Part shown: in pieces, positions 51,677-59,437 of the stretch | Layout: every line of letters begins with the position of its first letter | Position numbering within the stretch: position 1 is the first letter of the stretch | Assembly (NCBI RefSeq): GCF_900102915.1 | Contig: NZ_FNGG01000001.1 | Location: forward strand, 806,001-870,000 | Reading direction: 5' to 3' | Source of the DNA: Salinimicrobium catena | GTDB taxonomy: Bacteria > Bacteroidota > Bacteroidia > Flavobacteriales > Flavobacteriaceae | Length of the DNA: 64,000 nucleotides | Made by a program: the position numbers and the translations under genes | Notes under the pieces: model-generated | What the model saw: only the letters and a program-made list of their open reading frames with translations | Told to the model about the DNA's origin: nothing | Databases searched by the model: none

Positions 51677-51695
51677 TGTTGCTATGGCAGCAACA
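51677..51695. promoter_or_regulatory. Perfect 7-bp inverted repeat TGTTGCT/AGCAACA
   Basis: TGTTGCT (51677-51683), ATGGC spacer, AGCAACA (51689-51695). It lies between the divergent antiporter and repressor genes and is not followed by a T run, so it is more likely a protein-binding site or a leader structure of the antiporter gene than a terminator. Confidence 0.4.
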
Positions 51696-51724
51696 GTTAA
51701 AAAGATATCAAAATTTACATTTTT

Positions 51725-51758
51725 GGAGTATTTCCAATAAATCGAAAGGAATATTTCC
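51725..51758. promoter_or_regulatory. Tandem dyad operators GGA(A/G)-N3-TTCC
   Basis: GGAGTATTTCC (51725-51735) and GGAATATTTCC (51748-51758) are two copies of a dyad with centres 23 bases apart, about two helical turns. They lie immediately upstream of the promoter box TATATTTG of an XRE/S24 repressor, the position expected for operators of an autoregulating repressor. Confidence 0.55.
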
Positions 51759-51767
51759 TAAAAAAGT

Positions 51768-51775
51768 TATATTTG
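51768..51775 (+). promoter_or_regulatory. -7 promoter box directly before the S24 repressor start
   Basis: TATATTTG ends only three bases before the ATG at 51779, so the transcript would be leaderless or begin inside the first codons. No -33 element was seen; the operators occupy that space. Confidence 0.45.
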
Positions 51776-51778
51776 TGT

Positions 51779-52546
51779 ATGGGAACAGATGTATCTATCG
51801 AAATAAACCGCTTTAAACAGGTTCGTGATGATCACGGATTTACACAAGCGGAATTCGCCAAAATGCTGGGTATCAAAAATTCCACAGCAGATATCGAACG
51901 TGGCCGCACCAAATTGTCAGGGAAAATAGTAGCTGAACTGCTTAGGCAGTTCGGGATCAATCCGCTGTGGTTGTTCGGTGAAAGTAATCAGAAATTCTTG
52001 CAGGTAAGCCAGGGCGATGTAAGCCCCAAGGTTATTAGCCTTAATTCCGCCGAAAATGAGAACATAGTGCTGGTGAACGTGAAGGCTGCCGCAGGTTATC
52101 CGCATAATGTACAGGATGTAGACTGGTACCAGCAGTTACCGGCTTTTGATCTTCCCCTACCTGAGTTCAGGAACGCGACCCACCGCGGGTTTCAAATTGA
52201 AGGGGATAGTATGTTGCCTAATTACCGGCCGGGGGAATGGGTGTTGGGAAAAGCCGTGCCAACCATAGAGGAGGCCAACAATAACCGAGTACACGTGGTG
52301 GTGCTGCATGATTCTGTGCTGGTGAAGAAACTTCAGAAATTACCTGATCCTTCTAAGCTGCTCCTTATATCCCTTAACGAAGAATACCTTCCTATTGAGG
52401 TTAACGTAAATGATGTTCAGGAACTGTGGCAGGTGAACAGTAAACTCACCTTTAATCTTGACGCCCCTTCAGAAAGCAGCCTGCTCAGGCAGCTGCAGGA
52501 ATCTATGGACGAACTCAAGAGCGAATTCAAAACTCTCAGAAAATAA
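51779..52546 (+). CDS. XRE-family repressor with S24 (LexA/CI-type) autocleavage domain
   Basis: The 255-residue regulator has an N-terminal XRE helix-turn-helix (about residues 9-60: RDDHGFTQAEFAKMLGIKNSTADIERGR), a linker and a C-terminal S24 peptidase domain. Putative cleavage bond Ala105-Gly106 (VKAAAGYPH), nucleophile Ser144 (EGDSMLP) and general base Lys183/184 (VLVKKLQ) are all present with LexA-like spacing (39 and 39 residues). It should be inactivated by self-cleavage, in LexA by RecA on DNA damage, and therefore act as a CI- or LexA-like repressor of its own gene and probably others. Paired dyads lie upstream. The ATG at 51779 is preferred, since the earlier TTG is inside the promoter box. 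A terminator follows. Confidence 0.85.
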   Translation: MGTDVSIEINRFKQVRDDHGFTQAEFAKMLGIKNSTADIERGRTKLSGKIVAELLRQFGINPLWLFGESNQKFLQVSQGDVSPKVISLNSAENENIVLVNVKAAAGYPHNVQDVDWYQQLPAFDLPLPEFRNATHRGFQIEGDSMLPNYRPGEWVLGKAVPTIEEANNNRVHVVVLHDSVLVKKLQKLPDPSKLLLISLNEEYLPIEVNVNDVQELWQVNSKLTFNLDAPSESSLLRQLQESMDELKSEFKTLRK

Positions 52547-52547
52547 G

Positions 52548-52573
52548 AAACGGCCTGAAGGTTCAGGCCGTTT
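52548..52573 (+). terminator. Terminator after S24 repressor
   Basis: AAACGGCCTGAA (52548-52559) pairs perfectly with TTCAGGCCGTTT (52562-52573) around a GG turn; the flanking A/T make it symmetrical. Confidence 0.75.
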
Positions 52574-52617
52574 CTCAAGATCCTAATGATCTTGGGCTAG
52601 TCGGTTAGTATTTTGGC

Positions 52618-52782
52618 TTACATATCATCGGTGCCGCCAACACCGGTGTTTTCACCTACTTCTTCTACACCTTCCTCAACCGCTTCTCCGGTCTCTTCGG
52701 CTGCATCCTGGGTTTCTCTACAGGAAACAAGCGAAGTGGAAAGCGCGAAAGAGAAGAATATCAAAAAAATGTACTTTTTCAT
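52618..52782 (-). CDS. Mini-lipoprotein A, SCRET family, 54 residues
   Basis: A 54-residue frame: signal peptide MKKYIFLIFFSFALSTSLVS followed by lipidated Cys21 and R-E-T-Q, then a short acidic tail (GEAVEEGVEEVGENTG). The lipobox and the three residues after Cys (CRET) match two larger neighbours at 52814 and 53115. Such small acidic lipoproteins are known in Bacteroidota but have no assigned role. The leader AACCCTTAAAATTATA before the ATG resembles the leaders of its siblings. Confidence 0.75.
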   Translation of the reverse strand: MKKYIFLIFFSFALSTSLVSCRETQDAAEETGEAVEEGVEEVGENTGVGGTDDM

Positions 52783-52813
52783 AAACTATAATTTTAAGGG
52801 TTGAGTAAATGGA

Positions 52814-52984
52814 TTAATCCATGTCGTCATCCATTTCATCTATCTCTTCCTCCATTTCATCACCCATCTCATCCATCTCTTCCTCCATTTCCATGTCGTC
52901 TGCTTCTCTTTCTGTTTCCCGACAGGAAATAAAAGATGAACTCACTGTAAATAACAGGGCGAATAATAAAATTAACTTTTTCAT
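52814..52984 (-). CDS. Mini-lipoprotein B, SCRET family, 56 residues
   Basis: A 56-residue product: signal peptide with lipobox FISC (Cys21), then CRETEREADDMEMEEEMDEM... The tail is made of Glu/Asp/Met only (short E-M-D-E-type units), strongly acidic and likely disordered or metal/proton binding. The upstream in-frame start at 53014 is rejected because it would precede the signal peptide. Sibling of the 52618 and 53115 genes. Confidence 0.8.
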   Translation of the reverse strand: MKKLILLFALLFTVSSSFISCRETEREADDMEMEEEMDEMGDEMEEEIDEMDDDMD

Positions 52985-53114
52985 TTTTACGGTTTTAAAG
53001 GTTAGTACTATCAAATTTAAAGAAAGTATCTGTTTATTAACCTTTTAACTGCTAAAATTTTCATAAAGTAGCCTTAAGGTAAGGGTCTTTTCATTCCTGT
53101 TCTATGCTCAGGAA

Positions 53115-53342
53115 TTAGTTATCGTCTCCGATCTTTTCGATCTCTTCATTTACTTCTTCATTAACTTCCTTGTCGACTTCTTTGGCTGTCCTCTCAAGAA
53201 TGCCTTCACGGTCTTCTGTTTCTTTTTCAACTTCTACTTCTTCAACTTCGCGCACTACTCTTTCTTCTCTTACCGTTTCTCTACATGAAGTAAAGAACAA
53301 TGTGGCAACGACAAGTAGGGCGAACATTTTTGTAGTTTTCAT
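53115..53342 (-). CDS. Mini-lipoprotein C, SCRET family, 75 residues
   Basis: A 75-residue product: signal peptide MKTTKMFALLVVATLFFTSC (Cys20) followed by CRETVREERVVREVEEVEVEKE, a highly charged mixed helix. The same CRET signature as the two downstream siblings; the tail is longer and helical, with heptad-like Val/Leu spacing. Upstream lies a gap of 171 bases to the 558-residue membrane protein gene, which is in the same direction. Confidence 0.82.
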   Translation of the reverse strand: MKTTKMFALLVVATLFFTSCRETVREERVVREVEEVEVEKETEDREGILERTAKEVDKEVNEEVNEEIEKIGDDN

Positions 53343-53513
53343 TTTTCTAAGTTTAGGGTTTTCTAATTGACCAAGGTAGGGAATGCTTCTGCTGCTTCCA
53401 GAGTGTTTAGTAAAAGTTTAATAGATTATCTCAACATAAGGCTAATTAAATTGATTAAATGGGGGGCATTTAAACTTTTCTTTAGAAAAAAGGAAATTCT
53501 TTTTTTCAATGTC

Positions 53514-55190
53514 TTAGAAAAGAACACTTTCTAAAGCCAGCATTCCGCCCACCGCGGAAGCCGCTGCCGAAACGATCGCAGTGGCCACAAGCCACCATGC
53601 TGCAGTTGCCGCTGCTTTTCTTGATTCTTCGGCTGCAATGAGTGCTTTTTCCCTGGCTTCTTTCATTTTCTCGTTCACTTTGGCTTCTACTTCGTTGGCC
53701 TTAGTGATCACTCTGTCTCGTGCGGATACTATCTTTTCAGCAACAGATTCGGCCTCGGTGTGGCTCAGGGAAGTTTTATTGGTTATTAAAGCCGTCATTT
53801 CGTTCTTATTGTAGTGCTCCAATTTGTATTTTAGGTCTGGCCCTGCGCCGGAATCCCTAAATAGTGAAACGAAATCTGAGTAAACCTGGTTGAGGTTTCC
53901 TGATTTGCTTGCGAAAATGCCTTGCACTTTTGCCTGCAGATCTTTTGTCTTTCCTGCAGCCTCACCTTTTTTAGCTGAAACTTTTTCCTCTCCGTCGCTA
54001 AAGAAGGTATTCAGTTTATCAAGCACTTTCTCTGCCTGGGAAACTCTCTTATCAGCTTCCTGCTCATCCATGTTCTGGGAAGCAAGCAGCTTGACCAGGG
54101 TATCTCTGTCAACTGCACTGGCCTTGACTTTCGCTATCCTGGAGGCTTCTTTAGGTTCGTTGAGGATCCTTTTAAGGTCTGCCTCCAGTTTTTCCGGTTG
54201 CAGCTCTCCATTATTGGTGTTCTTAAGGGCAGCTTTGATCTTTTCCTGATACTTCTCTACCTGTTGTTTGTCGGCAGGGGTTAGATCTGTTATACCTGCT
54301 TTGGCTTTTTCTTCGGCAGAGGCATCGCTTTGAGCAATACCTTTAAGGCTATTGATGTGATCTTTGACTACCTGCTTATCTTCTTTGGACAGTTTGCTTT
54401 GGTCAGCCTCTTCAAGCATCATCTTTTTAACTGAATTGGGATAATCATAATCTGCTTTTTCAGTTACCTGTAGATCGGTGATGAGATCCTTCAGTTGCTT
54501 TTTGAGGTCTTGGATGTCGATACGCTGCGGTTCCAGTTTTTGTATATAATCTTCAACTTTCTCATCTATATCATGGCTGCTGAACATTTTCTCGAACTGC
54601 TTCCGCATTTGTTTGGCCTCTTCTTTGGCGCGCGTTCTGGCCACATCTTTTGAAACACTTTCTTCAGATTTTGCAAACACCGAAGATGCCGAAGAAAGGC
54701 TGTTCTTTACTGTTGATGCCAGGCCGCCTACCAGTGAGGAAACAGATTTCACTTCCAGGTAAGTGATCAGCATAAAGAAAGTCGCCCATATCACAAGCCC
54801 AAGTGTTGCCCCGATGAAATTCGCACCTATTAAGCCCAATTTGACTCCTAATAAACTGGCAAAAAATAAACTGATGGAAGTAGTGATAAGAGTCCATGCT
54901 CCCAATCCTGTAGAGACTTTTTGACCGGCATTCATTCCGTGATCATGATCACTTTCTGAACTGTGTGAAGAAGGCTGATGGGCCTTTTTTCTGATATTTC
55001 CTACGGCCGTTATTCCGGTTGCTACCGAGATGGCTGTAAGCAATAGTTGGAATCCCACTGCCAGCAATACTCCTGCCACAACACTAATAAAAAAGTTCGT
55101 GTCTTCCAGGATCACCATTTCACCGGTGGGAATTTGTGCAGATAAATTGATAGGGATCAATCCTAAGATTGTCAATAATGTAGATTTCAT
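53514..55190 (-). CDS. Large membrane/coiled-coil protein of unknown function
   Basis: The 558-residue product has an N-terminal signal-like segment (LLTILGLIPINLSAQ), then three to four membrane helices (about 27-55, 93-150, including IGATLGLVIWATFFMLITYLEVKSV), a long charged helical domain (about 170-520) and a final membrane segment (about 526-556). The helical domain contains several loosely similar hairpin units, for example VDRDTLVKLLASQNMDEQEADKRVSQAEKVL and DLTPADKQQVEKYQEKIKAAL, with conserved pattern hydrophobic-DR-L-LL-E/D-A. A comparable pattern occurs in some long cyanobacterial membrane proteins, from memory. No enzymatic motif. It sits upstream of the three mini-lipoprotein genes, same strand. 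Confidence 0.6.
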   Translation of the reverse strand: MKSTLLTILGLIPINLSAQIPTGEMVILEDTNFFISVVAGVLLAVGFQLLLTAISVATGITAVGNIRKKAHQPSSHSSESDHDHGMNAGQKVSTGLGAWTLITTSISLFFASLLGVKLGLIGANFIGATLGLVIWATFFMLITYLEVKSVSSLVGGLASTVKNSLSSASSVFAKSEESVSKDVARTRAKEEAKQMRKQFEKMFSSHDIDEKVEDYIQKLEPQRIDIQDLKKQLKDLITDLQVTEKADYDYPNSVKKMMLEEADQSKLSKEDKQVVKDHINSLKGIAQSDASAEEKAKAGITDLTPADKQQVEKYQEKIKAALKNTNNGELQPEKLEADLKRILNEPKEASRIAKVKASAVDRDTLVKLLASQNMDEQEADKRVSQAEKVLDKLNTFFSDGEEKVSAKKGEAAGKTKDLQAKVQGIFASKSGNLNQVYSDFVSLFRDSGAGPDLKYKLEHYNKNEMTALITNKTSLSHTEAESVAEKIVSARDRVITKANEVEAKVNEKMKEAREKALIAAEESRKAAATAAWWLVATAIVSAAASAVGGMLALESVLF

Positions 55191-55287
55191 AACTGATTTT
55201 TTTGGTTATACCTTAATGTAAGGGTTTTGAAAATCAGTTTATTTTAAAGGATTCATAAATGTCTATTAATGAACCTTTTAAATGAAA

Positions 55288-55683
55288 TTATGAATGAAGC
55301 AAATGCTGTACTCTGGAATGCAGGGTCTCGCAGGCTTCTTTAGAAAGAGGTTTTTCCAGGTACTCTATAACCCTTGAATATTTCGCGGCTCTTTCCTTAT
55401 CGCTGGAATTAATGGAAGAAGTGACCATTACCACCCAAACATTATTATCGCACTGTTCCTGACTAATTTTGTCCAGAAGATCCCAGCCGCTCATGCCGGG
55501 CATGTTGATGTCAAGAAGAACCAATAAAGGCTCGTTAGTAGTGCGGTTACACAAATAAGAATACGCGTCGTTGCCGTTATCGAAACAAAAAAGGGCTGAC
55601 GATAAGGGACTTTTTTCAACCAGAATTTTGTGCAGAAATAGGACCACTGCATCGTCATCTATAATAACAACGTCTGTATTCAT
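55288..55683 (-). CDS. Single-domain response regulator
   Basis: The 131-residue product is a lone receiver domain with acidic pair (IIDDDAV), phosphorylated Asp58 (LLDINMPGMSGWDLL), Thr/Ser (MVTSSINSS) and Lys (EKPLSKE) switch residues. No output domain. Such regulators (CheY-like, or modifying kinases) work by protein contacts. No kinase is adjacent. Separated from the coiled-coil protein by about 100 bases. Confidence 0.9.
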   Translation of the reverse strand: MNTDVVIIDDDAVVLFLHKILVEKSPLSSALFCFDNGNDAYSYLCNRTTNEPLLVLLDINMPGMSGWDLLDKISQEQCDNNVWVVMVTSSINSSDKERAAKYSRVIEYLEKPLSKEACETLHSRVQHLLHS

Positions 55684-55812
55684 ATTAAGTAGGGTGAGGC
55701 AAGAGTAAGTTCGGGACTAAGTTCGCCTGTAGTATTTAACTGTTTCAGGTAAATTCTGGTTTATAAAGCTCTAAAGATAAAAAAATAATGTTTTCTGCAA
55801 TGAAGCTGCTCC

Positions 55813-56316
55813 TTACCAGGAGAAAATTTCTCCTTTATATTCCCATAACCTGTAAATAAACAGCAACAGGAAGATACCTGTCACTACGAATTCCATAAAG
55901 GCCGATGCTATTAGGCCGATAAAGGATCCCGAAGCCGCTCTTAATGCATGTCGGGAATTGCTTTTATTGAGGATCTCTCCCAGGTAAGCACCCACGAACG
56001 GCGCTATAAGAATGGCGAACGGAATGGGAATGAAGACCCCTGCAATAAGACCTATGGTGGCACCATACATCCCGCGTTTGCTGCCACCCAGGTATTTGGT
56101 TCCCAGGGCAGGGATGGCATACTGAAGGGCGAAAATAACTATAGCCACCAGTAAAGTGAAACTCAAAAACGTGTAGTCCATCGGTACCGTGGCAGTGAGG
56201 TGTAGCAGTAGAAGGCCAAGCCAACTTAGGGGAATTCCCGGCAGGATGGGGAGAAAACTTCCGAGTACCCCAAGGATTAAAAAAATAGCTGCTGCCACTA
56301 TCAGTAAAATATCCAT
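55813..56316 (-). CDS. DUF456 membrane protein
   Basis: The 167-residue protein has four to five membrane helices and the DUF456 signature, including LGVLGSFLPILPGIPLSWLGLLLLHL and the Gly-rich GATIGLIAGVFIPIPFAILIAPFVGAYLGEIL. Its function is unknown. It is divergent from the BlaI repressor gene. Confidence 0.9.
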   Translation of the reverse strand: MDILLIVAAAIFLILGVLGSFLPILPGIPLSWLGLLLLHLTATVPMDYTFLSFTLLVAIVIFALQYAIPALGTKYLGGSKRGMYGATIGLIAGVFIPIPFAILIAPFVGAYLGEILNKSNSRHALRAASGSFIGLIASAFMEFVVTGIFLLLFIYRLWEYKGEIFSW

Positions 56317-56363
56317 TGCTGTTCGATTTGATGGACTAATATACTCAAAGGGAAAAAATTAAC

Positions 56364-56397
56364 AACTAAAATATTAGTTTAAACTAAATATTTAGTT
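56364..56397. promoter_or_regulatory. Tandem BlaI-type operator palindromes
   Basis: AACTAAAATATTAGTT (56364-56379) and AACTAAATATTTAGTT (56382-56397) are palindromes (the second perfect), two bases apart, directly upstream of the BlaI-family repressor gene and between it and divergent DUF456. They are of the AT-rich dyad type expected for BlaI/MecI/CopY repressors and likely block the operon promoter. Confidence 0.7.
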
Positions 56398-56423
56398 ATA
56401 TTAGCGGTAAATAATTCCGTTTC

Positions 56424-56786
56424 ATGAAACAGTTGACCAAAGCCGAAGAAGAGATCATGCAGATACTCTGGAACCTTAAGGAAGGAAATGTGGCTTCCAT
56501 AATTGAAGAGATGCCTGAGCCTAAACCTGCTTACAATACAGTGTCTACCATAGTCCGCATTTTAGAAAGCAAAGGCTTCGTGGATCATAAAAAGGCGGGC
56601 AAGGGTTATATTTATTATCCGATCGTTGAAAAGGAGACCTACACCAGCCAGAGCATGAACAAATTGATAGATAGGTACTTCAACGGCTCCTTCAAAAGCA
56701 TGGTGTCGTTCTTTATGAAGAAGAACAATATGACGACAGACGAATTGGAAAGCATCCTTAAGGAGATCAATAAAGAAGAGAAATAA
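56424..56786 (+). CDS. BlaI/MecI-type transcriptional repressor
   Basis: The 120-residue product is a winged-helix repressor: LTKAEEEIMQILWNL, YNTVSTIVRILESKGFVDHKKAGKGYIYYPIVEKETY (recognition and wing) and a dimerization helix region. BlaI-type repressors are cleaved after a membrane-bound BlaR1 signal protease is activated; that protein is the next gene, overlapping by one base. Targets are the paired palindromes just upstream. What signal opens the operon is unknown; beta-lactam is not implied by the sequence. Confidence 0.92.
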   Translation: MKQLTKAEEEIMQILWNLKEGNVASIIEEMPEPKPAYNTVSTIVRILESKGFVDHKKAGKGYIYYPIVEKETYTSQSMNKLIDRYFNGSFKSMVSFFMKKNNMTTDELESILKEINKEEK

Positions 56787-58225
56787 TGCTACAGTATATT
56801 CTGCATACCATCGCTTTTCAGCTCATTTTTCTCCTGGTGTACGAGCTGTTCCTAAAGAAAGAGACCTTCTTTAGCTATAACCGCGCCTACTTACTGCTCA
56901 CCCCGGTCGTGTCTTTTTTGTTGCCGTTGATCAAGATCCCTGTGTTGCAGGAAGCTGTTCCTGCGGAAGCTTTTGTGATGTTGCCTGAAGTTCTTCTTAC
57001 GGGAGGGAAAACTGCTGCACAAAATGAGATCCCCGCTACAGCTGCGCCTGAAACTATTGAGGTAAGCTGGTGGTTGCTGGTATATGGTGCAGGTCTGCTA
57101 TTTAGTCTTGGTATCTTCTTTCAGAAATATAAGGTCCTGAAGGAGCTTTTCGCTAACCAAACGGTACTGCTGAGGAAGGAAAATATAAAGATCGTGGAGG
57201 TGCCGAAATCGAAGATCGCCTTTACCTTTTATGAAACTATCTTCCTGGGAAGTGATTTATCAGAAAAAGAGCGGAAGCAGATACTCTCTCATGAAATGGT
57301 GCATGTGCGACAGCGGCACACGTTAGACCTGTTGCTATTTGAATTCCTGAGAATTGTTTTCTGGTTCAATCCGTTGATCTATATCTACCAGTCGAGAATT
57401 TCAACACTTCACGAATACCTTGCCGATGCCGGAGTGGTGAAAAACGTGAAGAAGCAGGAATATTTTCAGCAGCTTCTCAACTCGGCTTTCAATACAGAAG
57501 ACATTTCATTCATCAATCAATTTTTCAATCATTCAATCATCAAAAAACGAATAGTTATGTTGCAAAAAACAAGATCAAGATCAATTTCAAAATTCAAGTT
57601 TTTGATCATCCTGCCATTAATGATGGCGATGCTTACCTATGTTTCTTGTTCTGAAGATCAGGTAAGAAGTGAGGAAGAAAAGGAGCTCACGGCCCAGGAG
57701 AAAATAGAGAGAATTGAGGCCATTTTTGGAGATGGAACAAACCTCACATCAGAAGAAAGGAAAGAAATTCAAGAAATTCTAAAGACCGTTAGTTCACAAG
57801 ACCTGGAAAAGTATTCCAAGAGAGGTCAAAAAATGCAGGTTCAAAATTCACCTTCAGGAACAGGCGATGTCCCTTTCGCTGTTATAGAGGAAGTGCCAAT
57901 TTTTCCAGGTTGTGAAGCTTTGGATACAAATGAAGCCAGGAAAAAGTGCATGTCTGACAAAATAAATGCCTTTGTGAATCAAAACTTTGACGTGTCTTTG
58001 GGGAAAGCCAATGACCTTAATGGCATTAACAGAGTTTATGTTCAGTTTAAAATAACGAAAAATGGCACTGTTGAAATTCTGGGTGCCAGGGCACCTCATC
58101 CTGCACTGAAGGAAGAAGCAGTACGCGTGATAAATTTACTTCCGGAAATGCAACCGGGCAAACAGGGCGGGGAGAACGTGAATGTTTTATATACCTTACC
58201 CATAACTCTTAAAATAGGTGAATAA
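56786..58225 (+). CDS. M56 (BlaR1-type) metallopeptidase with TonB-like C-terminal domain
   Basis: The 479-residue protein has N-terminal membrane helices, the M56 zinc motif HEMVH (His169, Glu170, His173), HEYLADAGV (about 205-213), a late membrane segment (about 272-290) and an extracytoplasmic C-terminal domain. That domain (about 360-479; VPIFPGCEALDTNEARKKC ... YTLPITLKI) looks like a Bacteroidota TonB C-terminal domain. Where classical BlaR1 carries a penicillin-binding sensor, this one carries the TonB-like module, so the sensed signal is different. It overlaps blaI by one base and the TPR gene by eight. Confidence 0.88.
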   Translation: MLQYILHTIAFQLIFLLVYELFLKKETFFSYNRAYLLLTPVVSFLLPLIKIPVLQEAVPAEAFVMLPEVLLTGGKTAAQNEIPATAAPETIEVSWWLLVYGAGLLFSLGIFFQKYKVLKELFANQTVLLRKENIKIVEVPKSKIAFTFYETIFLGSDLSEKERKQILSHEMVHVRQRHTLDLLLFEFLRIVFWFNPLIYIYQSRISTLHEYLADAGVVKNVKKQEYFQQLLNSAFNTEDISFINQFFNHSIIKKRIVMLQKTRSRSISKFKFLIILPLMMAMLTYVSCSEDQVRSEEEKELTAQEKIERIEAIFGDGTNLTSEERKEIQEILKTVSSQDLEKYSKRGQKMQVQNSPSGTGDVPFAVIEEVPIFPGCEALDTNEARKKCMSDKINAFVNQNFDVSLGKANDLNGINRVYVQFKITKNGTVEILGARAPHPALKEEAVRVINLLPEMQPGKQGGENVNVLYTLPITLKIGE

Positions 58226-59378
58226 AACTTTATTATACTTCATCTTTATCATAGTTGCCAAAGCCGGAGCGCAAACCTCGGCTTTGGCTGAGGCCGACAG
58301 CCTCTATGCGGTGGGAAATTATTCCGAAGCTATCGAGAAACTGGAACAAATAGAGCCGCAATCTCCCAAGGTGCTTGGCAGGCTGGCGAAGGCTCAAAAG
58401 GCTTATGGAGATCCTGCTGCTGCAATGGAAGCTTATCAAACAGTTTTACAAGAGGATCCGGACCAGGTACTTTCTGCTGTAGAATACGCAAAATTGCTTT
58501 CTGCTGCGGGAAAGCTAAAAGCAGCCGATAGCATCTTCAAGAACCTGATAAAGAAATACCCTAATAATCCTGATTTTTATTATCAGCTGGGGCTGGTAAG
58601 GGAAAAGCAGAAAGATTCCAGCGCCATGAGCCTCTTCAATGTTACATTATATATTCAAAAAACTCACCAGCCGGCATTAATAAAGGTCTCGAAAAAAGCC
58701 CTTGTTGAGGGGCATCTTGCAAAGGCAGAGCGGCTGGCAAAACAGGGATTGGAGGTGAATCCAAACCAGGTTACTTTGCTTTCAATCCTTGCCCAGGCTT
58801 ATTATTATGGGAAAGATTATGAAAACGCTGTTGTTGAGTTCGAAAAATTAGTAGCTCTAGGTCAGGGCAGTGAATTCATCCATAGCAAATTGGGAACAGC
58901 GTATTTTCAGCTTAGTAAGCTTGAGAAAGCCATTGAAAATTTTAATAAGGCACTTGATTATAATGAGAAGAACTATGCCAGCCATTATAGCCTGGGGAAA
59001 CTTTATGCACTTAATGGAGAATATGAAAATTCCGAAGGGCATTTGCTGCAGTCCATACTTCTAAAGGCGGTGACTCTTGATGAAGAGTATACCAGCCTGG
59101 GCCTCACCTATAAGAGCATGAAAAAGCCTAAGCAGGCATTGACCTATTTTAACAAGGCCATTGAAGAGAATCCCATAAATGAACGGGCTATGCTGGAGCG
59201 TGCCTTAGCTGCCGATTCTTACTACAAAGACCTGCGGACCAGGTTGAATTACTACCAGGAATATCTCGACAAATTCAGCGAACTGGGAAGTCCTAATTTC
59301 ATGTTGCTGGCAATGCGCAGAGTGAAAGATATTCGGGAAGAAATGCATATGAAAGGCATGCTGCGGGAGGCACAGTAG
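58218..59378 (+). CDS. Secreted tetratricopeptide-repeat protein
   Basis: The 386-residue product starts with a signal peptide (about 1-19) and is followed by about eight TPR units (pairs of helices with A/L-rich packing: SLYAVGNYSEAIEKLEQIE, LERALAADSYYKDLRTRLNYY at the end). It would be a periplasmic or membrane-facing scaffold. The start is GTG at 58218, overlapping the BlaR1-like gene by eight bases, so the three are co-translated as an operon. It likely works with the peptidase in the sensing or response step. Confidence 0.88.
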   Translation: MNKTLLYFIFIIVAKAGAQTSALAEADSLYAVGNYSEAIEKLEQIEPQSPKVLGRLAKAQKAYGDPAAAMEAYQTVLQEDPDQVLSAVEYAKLLSAAGKLKAADSIFKNLIKKYPNNPDFYYQLGLVREKQKDSSAMSLFNVTLYIQKTHQPALIKVSKKALVEGHLAKAERLAKQGLEVNPNQVTLLSILAQAYYYGKDYENAVVEFEKLVALGQGSEFIHSKLGTAYFQLSKLEKAIENFNKALDYNEKNYASHYSLGKLYALNGEYENSEGHLLQSILLKAVTLDEEYTSLGLTYKSMKKPKQALTYFNKAIEENPINERAMLERALAADSYYKDLRTRLNYYQEYLDKFSELGSPNFMLLAMRRVKDIREEMHMKGMLREAQ

Positions 59379-59437
59379 AAATTTTTCGGCAAAATCTTCT
59401 TTTTCACTATTTTTGAAGCTCACTGTGAGTTTACTGA

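Noticed and set aside
52821-53048. Ser/Ile-rich frame on the plus strand opposite mini-lipoprotein B
   Set aside because: It is the complement of the Glu/Asp/Met tail on the real strand, which reads as Ser/Ile by composition.
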